Source of the DNA: Acidobacteriota bacterium
GTDB taxonomy: Bacteria > Acidobacteriota > Thermoanaerobaculia > Gp7-AA8
NCBI GenBank assembly: GCA_003223645.1
Contig: QHVT01000005.1
Location: forward strand, 124,001-188,000
Reading direction: 5' to 3'
DNA: 64,000 nt
Below are positions 24,353 to 31,924 of this stretch, piece after piece (within the stretch, counting starts at the first letter, position 1; each line of letters starts with the position of its first letter). A model generated the notes under the pieces. It saw only the letters and a list, made by a program, of their open reading frames with translations, made no database searches and was not told the DNA's origin. The position numbers and the translations under genes were made by a program.

Positions 24353-26188
24353 CTAGACCGCGAATCTCCGGCGATACACCGGCAACGACAACGTGAACCA
24401 GATGACGACCGCCGCGGCGATCGCGGCGATGCGGACGAAGAGCTGCGCGGCGTTCCCGGCCGGGCCGATCGCGGGCGCGAGACGGCCGACGAAGACGGCG
24501 ACGCCGATGAAGAGCGCGAACAGGAAGATGCCGATGATCCCCGACACCGTCCGCCCTTCCATGATCTGCGCGGATCCCGGAAGGAACGTGGCGAAGACGC
24601 GATTGCGGCGGGCCATTCCGGACTGATAGCTCGTCACTTCTTCGAGCTTCTGCCGCTTCGTGTCGAGCGACACGCCGTCGCGCTTCAAATAGATGTGAAT
24701 GCACTGCGTGCAGTACGTCGCGCTCTCGCGCGCCGACTTGCAGCGCGGGCAGAACGTGCGTCCGCATTTGATGCACGCGTTCGCGAATCCGATTCTGCGA
24801 CGCAAGCCCCACACGACCACAGCCAGGAGCAACGCGAGCAGCGCGGCGATCGTGATCGGGTTCGTCGCGCTCCTCGAGAGATCGAACGCCGCGTAGTTGC
24901 CGAACAGCGAGCGCGCCTGCGGCGCCGTGTCGACGATGTCCCGCGAGATCGCCCACGCCTCGGCGATCGACGGATCGTAGTAGACGACTTTCTGCGTCTT
25001 GTTGCGCGTCACGTTCTCGACATAGTCGGCGTCGATCGCGCGCGCCCTGCCGAGCATCTCTTTTTGCAGGTCGAATTTGTACAGGTCGCCGGCGGCGACG
25101 CTGTGATTGAAGAACGCAATCGCGAGCCGCGAGTCGGCGCGCTCGGCCTGTTCGTACTCCGTCATCGCGGCCTGGAGCTCGTTGTCGGCGAAGTGCAGAT
25201 TGCCGAGGTTCACGTGGGCGCCGGCGTAATTCGCGCGCAGCTCCGCGGCGCGGCGATAGTGCAGCGCGGCCTGATCGTCCGCGCCTTCGAAGACGAGCAG
25301 GTTGCCGATCAACAGATGCAGCGTCGCGTTGTTCGGAACGACCGTGAGCAATTCTTCGAGACGGCGCAGCGCGTCGGGCTCATAGCTCTGCGTCGCGCTG
25401 GAAATCGCCGCCGTGACCGCGGGACTGTCGACGCCCGCGACGCGATTCGCGGCCGTGTCGATGGCGATCGGCGCGAACGCAACGAGGATCAGCACGAGCA
25501 CGATCGCGACGCGCTCGCCGATGCTCGCGTAGCCGAAGGCGATCGCGAGCCAGTACATCAGCAGCCACGCCGGTCCGAGCCAGAGAAAGACCGGGAGAAA
25601 GAGCAGCGCGAACGCGAGCACGGAGACGGAGCCGCCGTGCAGGCGCCTGCCGAGCATTTCGCGAAAGTCGTGCGCCATCGCGCGGCCGTAGCGGAGGAGG
25701 AGCGCGACGGAAAGGACGACCGCGGTGATGGCGATCGCCAGCACGGCCATGAGCAGGAAGTCGGCTCGGCTGAGAACGCGCGCGCGATAGTCGCCGAACA
25801 CGCGCGTGTAACCCTGCATCGCGAACTTCAGTGCTTTGCCCCATTCATTGCGCGACGCGGCCTGGTCCGCTTCGCTGAATGCGACCGCGGGCGATCGTCC
25901 GTCGAGTTGATCGGCCACTTGCGCGGCCCATCTCGAGACCTCGGGCTGCTGCTTCGCCGCCGCGCCGGAGAGTCCCGAGGCCGACGCCGCGAACTGCGGG
26001 AACGTGCGGATGCCGTACGTGCGCCCGGTGTTGAGCAGCTCGTCGCTCCGCTTCTTCGCCGCATCGACGTCACCTTCGCGCGCGGCCGCCGTCGCCTGCG
26101 GCCAGAGGTCGCGCGGCGCAACCTGCGCGCGCACCGCTGCGGCGCACGCAACGAAGGCAAGCGCGGCGAATGCGAGACGGCCTTTCAT
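24353..26188 (-). CDS. Membrane TPR protein with zinc-ribbon motif
   Basis: 611 residues. Signal peptide (1-22), a helical extracytoplasmic stretch, two groups of membrane helices (about 145-250), then TPRs (about 270-400; 'LEELLTVVPNNATLHLLIGN', 'GAHVNLGNLHFADNELQAA'). After a further helix comes a Cys cluster with three CxxC pairs ('CIKCGRTFCPRCK', 'YCTQC'), then two C-terminal helices. No catalytic motif is visible. The start overlaps the DUF1844 stop (TGATG) and the stop lies 3 bases before the DUF4388 start, so the three genes are one operon. Similar TPR/zinc-ribbon proteins are of unknown role. Confidence 0.7.
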   Translation of the reverse strand: MKGRLAFAALAFVACAAAVRAQVAPRDLWPQATAAAREGDVDAAKKRSDELLNTGRTYGIRTFPQFAASASGLSGAAAKQQPEVSRWAAQVADQLDGRSPAVAFSEADQAASRNEWGKALKFAMQGYTRVFGDYRARVLSRADFLLMAVLAIAITAVVLSVALLLRYGRAMAHDFREMLGRRLHGGSVSVLAFALLFLPVFLWLGPAWLLMYWLAIAFGYASIGERVAIVLVLILVAFAPIAIDTAANRVAGVDSPAVTAAISSATQSYEPDALRRLEELLTVVPNNATLHLLIGNLLVFEGADDQAALHYRRAAELRANYAGAHVNLGNLHFADNELQAAMTEYEQAERADSRLAIAFFNHSVAAGDLYKFDLQKEMLGRARAIDADYVENVTRNKTQKVVYYDPSIAEAWAISRDIVDTAPQARSLFGNYAAFDLSRSATNPITIAALLALLLAVVVWGLRRRIGFANACIKCGRTFCPRCKSARESATYCTQCIHIYLKRDGVSLDTKRQKLEEVTSYQSGMARRNRVFATFLPGSAQIMEGRTVSGIIGIFLFALFIGVAVFVGRLAPAIGPAGNAAQLFVRIAAIAAAVVIWFTLSLPVYRRRFAV

Positions 26189-26679
26189 CAGATGCTCTTG
26201 GTGCGTTGGACGAATGCGAGCTTCAACTCGCCGAGGTGCGTCGAAAGAAAATCATCCTCGTCGGCCGTCAGGTTGCCTTTCGTTTTCTCCTGCAGCAGCG
26301 TGAGGATCTCGATCATCTGCCGCGCCGCGCCGGTGTCGATCTTGGCCTGCGGCTGATACGGATTGCGCAGCATGCCGAGGGACATGTAGGCCTGCGCGAT
26401 CAGCGGCTCGATGAAATCGGTGAACGGCGTCTCCGGATTCGTCGCCTTGTCGGCGATCGAGCGGCGATCGTCGCGCTTCTCCTGCTGCTTCGGCGGCTCG
26501 GATGGTTTGGGCGGCGGCGGTGGTGGCGGTGCTTCGGCGGGCGGCTTCGCGGCCTGCGGATCCGCCGGCTTGATCTCCGTTTTGAACTCCTCGCGAATGT
26601 CGCCTTCGGGAGTGAAGATCCGCTTATCCGTGACCTTCAGTTCCTTGGGCGCCTGTTTTTCGTTCGCCTTCCCAGACAA
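26188..26679 (-). CDS. DUF1844 family protein
   Basis: 163 residues. The N-terminal part is charged with a polyproline stretch ('APPPPPPPKPSEPP'); the C-terminal half has the DUF1844 signature 'AQAYMSLGMLRNPYQ' and 'IDTGAARQMIEILTLLQEKT' and ends with 'THLGELKLAFVQR'. DUF1844 proteins are small, mostly helical and uncharacterised. First gene of the operon with the TPR protein (one-base TGATG overlap), so translation of the two is probably coupled. Confidence 0.85.
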   Translation of the reverse strand: MSGKANEKQAPKELKVTDKRIFTPEGDIREEFKTEIKPADPQAAKPPAEAPPPPPPPKPSEPPKQQEKRDDRRSIADKATNPETPFTDFIEPLIAQAYMSLGMLRNPYQPQAKIDTGAARQMIEILTLLQEKTKGNLTADEDDFLSTHLGELKLAFVQRTKSI

Positions 26680-26706
26680 GGTCCGCCTCCGCCATCTCCC
26701 GTGGAA

Positions 26707-27513
26707 TCAAGAGTTTGGAATCTTAACATTTCGATCGAAGAATGCATCGATGCGCTTCTGTGCGTCTTCCGCCGCAGCGGCGTTGTATCCCTGTTTGTTG
26801 TTCGGATTCATGAACGCGTGTCCCGCGCCGGGATAGATCTTGATGTCGCCGAGCTTGCCGTATTTCGTGAGCTCGGCTCCGAACTTCTTCACGTCCTCGG
26901 CAGGAATGCCGCGATCCGCTTCGCCGAAGTTGCCGAGGATCTTCGCGTTGATCTTCGTGATCGCGGCCGGATCGGTGACGAGCGCTCCGTAGTTGATCGC
27001 GCTCGCGACGAGACGCGGCTCGTTGACGGTGAGCGACAGCGCTTTGCCGCCACCCATGCACCAGCCGATGACGCCGATGTGTTTCGGATCGACGTCGGGG
27101 CGCGACGCGAGATAGTCGACCGCGGCTTTCATGTCGGCGAGCGCGCGATCGTCGGGAAGTCCGCGCATCAGCTCGTGCGCTTCGTCGGGATTGTTCGTCA
27201 CTCGGCCGCGATACAGATCGACGGCCAGCGCGACGTAGCCCTGCTGCGCGAAGCGATCGGTCTGCTGCCTGATCCAATCATCGAGTCCCCACCATTCGTG
27301 AATGAGGAGGATTGCTCCTTTTTTTCCGGGCGTGCCCGGCGCCGCGAGATAACCGGACGCGTCGCCGAATTTCGTGTTCGTCACTGCGCTCATTTTTTCG
27401 GGCGCGGACGCGGGCGCAGCTGCGGGTTGGTGATCGGCGTGTTCGTCGTGAGCTTTTGGAGAGCAGGCGAAAATGACGAGAACCGCGAACAGAGAGAGAG
27501 CAGTTCGGCGCAT
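26707..27513 (-). CDS. Dienelactone hydrolase family lipoprotein
   Basis: 268 residues, alpha/beta-hydrolase of the dienelactone hydrolase family. The nucleophile is Cys in 'GVIGWCMGGGKAL' (GxCxGG, the DLH form), with Glu in 'LLIHEWWGLDDW', Asp in 'GNFGEADRGIPAED' and His in 'YPGAGHAFMNP'. The N-terminal 'SLFAVLVIFACSPKAH' is a lipobox, so the enzyme is probably lipid-anchored in the envelope, unlike cytosolic DLH of chloroaromatic pathways. No degradation genes are adjacent; the substrate is unknown. Confidence 0.87.
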   Translation of the reverse strand: MRRTALSLFAVLVIFACSPKAHDEHADHQPAAAPASAPEKMSAVTNTKFGDASGYLAAPGTPGKKGAILLIHEWWGLDDWIRQQTDRFAQQGYVALAVDLYRGRVTNNPDEAHELMRGLPDDRALADMKAAVDYLASRPDVDPKHIGVIGWCMGGGKALSLTVNEPRLVASAINYGALVTDPAAITKINAKILGNFGEADRGIPAEDVKKFGAELTKYGKLGDIKIYPGAGHAFMNPNNKQGYNAAAAEDAQKRIDAFFDRNVKIPNS

Positions 27514-27539
27514 GGCGAAACGATATCATCGACGCCGAA

Positions 27540-28646
27540 TTGCGCATCTTCCAGATCCTCGAGTTCAACCAGTTCAACACCGGCTCCGTGCACCAGATGT
27601 TTCAGGCTGCGACGGGCCTGCGCGAGCGCGGGCACGAGGTGACGATCCTCAGCAAGCCGGACGCTGTTCTTGCGGCGAAGGCCGCGGAGAACGACGTCCG
27701 CTTCCACGGCCTGCCGTTCCGTCATCAGTTCGACTTCGGCACGGTGCGGCGCCTGCGCCGATTGATTCGCGAGGAGCGGCCGGACGTGATTCACGTGCAC
27801 AAGGGCGTGTCGCACGCGCTGGCGCTTGCGGCAACGTGGCGTGATCCCGTAGGCGCGTTCGTCGTGAATCGCGGCGTGTCGTTTCCGCTCGACTACTGGA
27901 ACCGCGGCAAGTACCGCACGCGCCGCGTGGACCGCGTCATCACGGTCTGTCAGCAGATCAAGGACGTGATCGTCGAGAGCGGAAAGCTGCCCGACGAAAA
28001 AGTGCAGGTGATTTACGCGGGGACGGACGTGAACGCGTTCGATCCGGCGAAACGGGACGCGCGCGCGTTTCGCTACGAGAAAAACATCCCCGACGATCGC
28101 TTCGTCATCGCGCAGGTCGGCGTGCGCGATTGGAAGGGATGGAAGGAACTGATCGACTCCGTCTCCGACGTCGCGCCGCAACATCCGAACGTGCACCTCC
28201 TGCTCATCGGCTGCCGCGACGAAGCGGAGGCGAACGAAGTGCGCGCGTACGCGCGCGTTGATTGGGTCACGCCGGTCGAGTACCGCACCGACATGCCGAA
28301 CGTGTTCGCGTCGTGCGACCTCGTCGTCGACGCGTCGTGGGCCGGCACCGGAATCACCGGAACCATTCGCGAGGCGATGGCGATGGAGAAGCCGGTGATC
28401 GCGACCGACGCGGGAGGAAATCGCGAGCTCGTGTCGTCGCGCGACGTGGGCTGGCTCATTCCGATGAAGGACCGCGCGGCGCTCACGAACGCATTGCGCG
28501 AAGTGATCGAGAGCGACGCGTCGGTGATCGGCAAACGCGCGCGGCAGCACGTCGTGAGCGGATTCTCGAAAGAGCTGCGCATCACGCGGCTCGAAGAGCT
28601 GTACTCGTCGATCTTGCGTCAGAAGAGGTTCGACGTTCGCGGCTGA
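27540..28646 (+). CDS. Glycosyltransferase family 4 protein
   Basis: 368 residues, GT-B fold retaining glycosyltransferase. The N-terminal acceptor domain starts 'MRIFQILEFNQFNTGSVHQM' (TTG start at 27540) with the GT4-like 'RPDVIHVHKG'. The C-terminal donor domain has 'VIYAGTDVNAFDP', 'QVGVRDWKGWKELIDS' and 'IREAMAMEKPVIATDAGGNR', where the Glu-x7-Glu-type motif binds the nucleotide sugar. Probably adds a sugar to a cell-surface glycan or lipid at the inner face of the membrane. Divergent from the DLH gene; no other glycan genes adjoin. Confidence 0.87.
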   Translation: MRIFQILEFNQFNTGSVHQMFQAATGLRERGHEVTILSKPDAVLAAKAAENDVRFHGLPFRHQFDFGTVRRLRRLIREERPDVIHVHKGVSHALALAATWRDPVGAFVVNRGVSFPLDYWNRGKYRTRRVDRVITVCQQIKDVIVESGKLPDEKVQVIYAGTDVNAFDPAKRDARAFRYEKNIPDDRFVIAQVGVRDWKGWKELIDSVSDVAPQHPNVHLLLIGCRDEAEANEVRAYARVDWVTPVEYRTDMPNVFASCDLVVDASWAGTGITGTIREAMAMEKPVIATDAGGNRELVSSRDVGWLIPMKDRAALTNALREVIESDASVIGKRARQHVVSGFSKELRITRLEELYSSILRQKRFDVRG

Positions 28647-28651
28647 GCAAC

Positions 28652-28707
28652 GAGGAGAGCGGGCGTCCCGCCCGCCCCCGGGAGGCGGGCAGGATGCCCG
28701 CTCTCCT
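28652..28707. repeat. Dispersed palindrome R2, intergenic copy
   Basis: 'gaggagagcgggcgtcccgc' and 'ggatgcccgctctcct' as inverted ends around 'ccgcccccgggaggcggg'. It occupies the entire gap between two convergent genes and touches the Coa1-like gene stop. Confidence 0.8.
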
Positions 28708-29121
28708 TCACGGCGACGACATCAGGTCGATCTCGTCGCCCTTCAGCGGCTTGACGTACATCCGGTTGTAGAACCACTTCCCGTCCGTCTTTGTCGCCGT
28801 GACGTGCAGTATCCCCGCACCTTTCGGCCCCGAGATCGGGATGTCGAGCTTCGCATCGCCGTCGTTGTTGTGCGTGTTGATCGACCCGGTGAAAAAGAAC
28901 GATACCTTCACCGGCGAACCGAGCGTCGCGATCACGCGCGGATCGCTCTGCGCGACAGCGATCGCATGCCGATATGGCTCCGACCTCCGCATTGCGCCGA
29001 AGACCACGAAAAAGATGAACGCGCAGAACGCGATGAAGCCGACAAACAAGATGCCGCAGCCGAGGCCGACCCAGACCCACGGGCTCTTTTTCTTGGGGAC
29101 TGCTTGAGGTTCAGGATTCAT
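28708..29121 (-). CDS. Coa1/Tim21-like single-span membrane protein
   Basis: 137 residues. One N-terminal membrane helix (about 16-42) preceded by 'VPKKKSPW', then a periplasmic domain with 'SEPYRHAIAVAQSDPRVIAT' and 'LGSPVKVSFFFTGSI', which is the pattern of the cytochrome oxidase assembly factor Coa1/Tim21 domain. In bacteria the function is unproven. It starts within the end of the deacetylase gene (11-base overlap), so both are probably translated from one message. No terminal oxidase genes are nearby. Confidence 0.68.
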   Translation of the reverse strand: MNPEPQAVPKKKSPWVWVGLGCGILFVGFIAFCAFIFFVVFGAMRRSEPYRHAIAVAQSDPRVIATLGSPVKVSFFFTGSINTHNNDGDAKLDIPISGPKGAGILHVTATKTDGKWFYNRMYVKPLKGDEIDLMSSP

Positions 29122-30079
29122 GCAATGCGCTCACATGTTCGGCCACGCTCGCAGCGAGACCTTCCATATCGTACCCCCCTTCGAGCAAAGAAAGCACGCG
29201 ACCATCGCACCAGCGGTCCGCGCATTCGAGCACGCGGCGGGTGATTTCGCCGTAGGCCTGTTCGGTGACGCGCATGCCGCCGAGGGGGTCGCGGCGGTGG
29301 GCGTCGAAGCCGGAGGACAACAGGATGGCGTTCGGTTGGTAGTCGTCGATGATGCGAACGATCTCGTCTTCGGTGGCGCCGAGAAATGCGGCGTCGCCTT
29401 CGCCGCCTTGGAGCGGGATGTTTTTCGTGAAGCCGCGTCCGCGGCCGCTGCCGATCTCGCTCGCCGCGCCGGTGCCGGGATAAAACGGATAGCGATGGAT
29501 CGATGCGTAGTAGACGTCGTCGCGCTCTTCGAAGAGATGCTGCGTGCCGTTGCCGTGATGGACGTCGAAGTCGAAGACGAACACGCGCTCGATGCCGGGC
29601 TGCTCGCGCAGCCACTCCGCGACGCACGCAATGGTGTTGAAGAAACAAAACCCCATCGCCTCGGCGCGTTCGGCGTGATGTCCCGGCGGACGCGCGATCA
29701 GAAACGCGCGCTTCGTACCGGAAGGTGCGCCTATCGGCGCGTCGCGCTTCTTCCAGATGTCGTCCGCGGCGGCGATCGCTTCGGCGACGGACGTGCGCGC
29801 AGCGGCGAACGTCGAGGACGAGATCGGGTTGTCCATCGAATGAAAGTAGCGAGAGCCGCCGCGCGCCGCGTCGCGAAACTCGCGCTCGTAGTCGGCGGTG
29901 TGCACTTTCTCGATAATGCGCGTCGTGTCGGGATGCGCGTCCACGTCGCGAATCACGCTGTCGGTAAGACCCGCGCGTTCGACGCCTTCGAGCGCAGCGT
30001 CGAGACGCGCCGGGCGCTCCGGATGTTCGACGCCGGTTTCATGTTTGTAGAAAACGGAGTTCGTGTAGATCTTGAGCAT
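29111..30079 (-). CDS. Histone deacetylase family protein
   Basis: 322 residues, zinc-dependent HDAC/AcuC/acetylpolyamine amidohydrolase superfamily. Active-site motifs: 'HPERPARLDAAL', 'ARPPGHHAERAEAMGFCFFN' (tandem catalytic His), 'VFDFDVHHGNGTQHLFEE' (zinc Asp and His), 'LLSSGFDAHRRDPLGG' (zinc Asp) and 'LEGGYDMEGLA' (the Tyr is normally part of the Gly-Gly-Tyr transition-state motif). It removes acetyl or other acyl groups from lysine or polyamines in the cytoplasm. The substrate cannot be told. Operon with the Coa1-like gene. Confidence 0.9.
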   Translation of the reverse strand: MLKIYTNSVFYKHETGVEHPERPARLDAALEGVERAGLTDSVIRDVDAHPDTTRIIEKVHTADYEREFRDAARGGSRYFHSMDNPISSSTFAAARTSVAEAIAAADDIWKKRDAPIGAPSGTKRAFLIARPPGHHAERAEAMGFCFFNTIACVAEWLREQPGIERVFVFDFDVHHGNGTQHLFEERDDVYYASIHRYPFYPGTGAASEIGSGRGRGFTKNIPLQGGEGDAAFLGATEDEIVRIIDDYQPNAILLSSGFDAHRRDPLGGMRVTEQAYGEITRRVLECADRWCDGRVLSLLEGGYDMEGLAASVAEHVSALHES

Positions 30080-30090
30080 AGTTGCTGTTC

Positions 30091-30170
30091 GAGGCTCACG
30101 GGCTCATAGGCGCAGGGGCTCATAGTTTCTTTGAGCCTATGGCCTGTGAGCCTGTGAGCCTCTGAGCCTC
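30091..30170. repeat. Inverted array of 8-9 bp words (GGCTCATAG type) in a divergent region
   Basis: 'gaggctcacgggctcatagg' then, after a short loop, 'tgagcctatggcctgtgagc' and 'ctgtgagcctctgagcct'. It separates the divergent deacetylase and flippase-like genes. Confidence 0.8.
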
Positions 30171-30192
30171 GCCGTGGTACAACTCCCGCTCC

Positions 30193-31227
30193 TTGAAACG
30201 CATTCTCCACCTCATCGTCATCGCCGCGATCACCATCCTCTTCCTCTGGCTCTTTCTGAAAAACGCGAACCTGCGCGACGTCGGGACGATCCTGCGCAAA
30301 ACCAGTTATGGCTGGGTGGCGGCGGGATTCGCGACGAACATCCTCGCGCTGGTGTTCCGCACGATCCGCTGGCGCAACATCCTCGATCCCGAGAATCCGC
30401 CATCGTTCTACGACACGTTTTTTGCGAACGCCGTCGGCTACATGTTGTCGACGGTGCTGCCGGTGCGCGCGGGCGACGTCGCGCGTCCCGCGCTCCTCTC
30501 GCGCCGCACGTCGCATCGCTTCGCCGGCGCGCTCGGCACCGTGCTCACCGAGCGCATTCTCGACCTCACCACGATCCTGCTGCTGTTCGTCTTCTACGCG
30601 TTCTATCGCTGGCACGATCTCACGCACAACGCGCACGTCGGCCGCTGGCTGGAGATCGTCCGCCTCGGCGCGATCGGCTCCGCCGTCATCCTGTGCGTCC
30701 TCTGGTTTTTCATCCTCGGCCTCTACCTCTTCCGTCCCTTCATCCGCCGCATCCACGAAGGACTCGGCCGCATCGTGCCGCGACGCTTTCGCGATGCGTG
30801 GATGCATTTCTTCGACACCTTCGCCGCCACCACGCAGATCGCGCATCATCCCGTCGCGCTGATCAAGATCATTCTCTGCACCCTCGGCGTGTGGGCGTGT
30901 CTGACGTCGCAGTTCTGGGTCGGCACCGAAGCCGTGCATCACCCGCTGCCGTACGACGCCAGCTTTCTCGTCACCGGCGTCACCACCGTCGGCATGGCCG
31001 TCCCGACTCCCGGCGGCATCGGCGGATTCCACAAGACGTGTCAGTTCGTGCTCACGCGCTTCTACGACTTCGACGTCGATTCGTCCGTCGCGATCGCCGT
31101 GCTGTTCCACATCATCGGGACAGTTCCGATCATCGTGGTGGGACTGGTGTTGTTTATCAAGGAGGGGTTGCATTGGAGGGATGTCACCAAAGGAGCGCAG
31201 AACGCAGAACGCAGAACGCAGAGTTGA
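30193..31227 (+). CDS. Flippase-like membrane protein (LPG synthase TM / UPF0104 family)
   Basis: 344 residues, about eight membrane helices, TTG start at 30193. Matches the lysylphosphatidylglycerol synthetase membrane-domain (flippase-like, AglD-type) family: 'LVFRTIRWRNILDP', 'NAVGYMLSTVLPVRAGDVAR' and 'TVGMAVPTPGGIGGFHKTCQ' are characteristic. The aminoacyl-transferase domain of MprF is absent, so lipid translocation is more likely than lipid aminoacylation. The final residues 'GAQNAERRTQS' are read from a GCAGAAC heptamer array and are not expected in homologues. Confidence 0.82.
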   Translation: MKRILHLIVIAAITILFLWLFLKNANLRDVGTILRKTSYGWVAAGFATNILALVFRTIRWRNILDPENPPSFYDTFFANAVGYMLSTVLPVRAGDVARPALLSRRTSHRFAGALGTVLTERILDLTTILLLFVFYAFYRWHDLTHNAHVGRWLEIVRLGAIGSAVILCVLWFFILGLYLFRPFIRRIHEGLGRIVPRRFRDAWMHFFDTFAATTQIAHHPVALIKIILCTLGVWACLTSQFWVGTEAVHHPLPYDASFLVTGVTTVGMAVPTPGGIGGFHKTCQFVLTRFYDFDVDSSVAIAVLFHIIGTVPIIVVGLVLFIKEGLHWRDVTKGAQNAERRTQS

Positions 31228-31279
31228 GAAACGGCTGCGGAGAGGGTTTCAAGACTTCTACGTTCTGCGTTCTGCGTTC
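31195..31279. repeat. Inverted heptamer array (GCAGAAC / GTTCTGC)
   Basis: 'gcgcagaacgcagaacgcag' overlaps the 3' end of the flippase-like gene; after a loop of about 40 bases come 'acgttctgcgttctgcgttc' copies. The same words make the array at 40744-40836. Confidence 0.85.
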
Positions 31280-31366
31280 CCGGGCCGTGCACCACAATCT
31301 CGCCTCGAGCGCTGCGCAAGAATCGTCCGTACACGCGCTCCTCTCCCCTGTGATATACCGCGCCCA

Positions 31367-31813
31367 ATGCGTTGTCCCTTCTGCGCAAATCTCGAGGATC
31401 GCGTCGTCGACTCGCGGGAGAGCCGCGAGGGCGACGTCATTCGCCGGCGAAGGGAGTGCACGCGGTGTGCGCGGCGCTTCACGTCGTACGAAAAAATCGA
31501 GGTTCCGTTCTTTCATGTGGTGAAACGCGATCAGCGGCGGGAGCCGTATGACCGCAATAAGTTGATGCGCGGGCTGCAGATCGCGTGTCGCAAGCGGCCG
31601 GTTCCGCAGGCGGAGCTGGATCGCGTTGCGGACTCGATCGAGATCGACATGCAGGAAGGGACGGAACGCGAGATTTCGTCGCAGCGCCTCGGCACTCTGG
31701 TGATGGAGCGCCTGCGCGGACTCGACCCGGTCGCGTACGTGCGGTTCGCGTCCGTCTACCGGCGATTCGAAGACGTAGATGCATTTGTGAAAGAGTTGCA
31801 CCGTTTGAAGTAG
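31367..31813 (+). CDS. nrdR: Transcriptional repressor NrdR
   Basis: 148 residues. The N-terminal zinc ribbon has two CxxC pairs ('MRCPFCANLEDRVVDSRES' and 'RRECTRCARRFTSYE'), followed by the ATP-cone ('VVKRDQRREPYDRNKLMRGL') that senses ATP/dATP. NrdR represses ribonucleotide reductase genes by binding NrdR boxes. ATG at 31367 matches the family start exactly. It precedes lon on the same strand, separated by a repeat array, and no ribonucleotide reductase gene is in the window. Confidence 0.95.
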   Translation: MRCPFCANLEDRVVDSRESREGDVIRRRRECTRCARRFTSYEKIEVPFFHVVKRDQRREPYDRNKLMRGLQIACRKRPVPQAELDRVADSIEIDMQEGTEREISSQRLGTLVMERLRGLDPVAYVRFASVYRRFEDVDAFVKELHRLK

Positions 31814-31881
31814 ATGGCAGACTGCAGATGGCGGATGGCAGAAGCGGTTTTTGCCATCGGCCATCCGCCATCCGCCATCTG
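31813..31881. repeat. Inverted array of GATGGC(A/G) words
   Basis: 'gatggcagactgcagatggc' and 'ggatggcag' then 'gccatcggccatccgccatc' copies, between nrdR and lon. The first word overlaps the nrdR stop codon (TAG-ATGGC). Confidence 0.8.
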
Positions 31882-31924
31882 GAACCGCCATTGCAGCATT
31901 GAGCCCGAGTTAATCGAGAGAATC

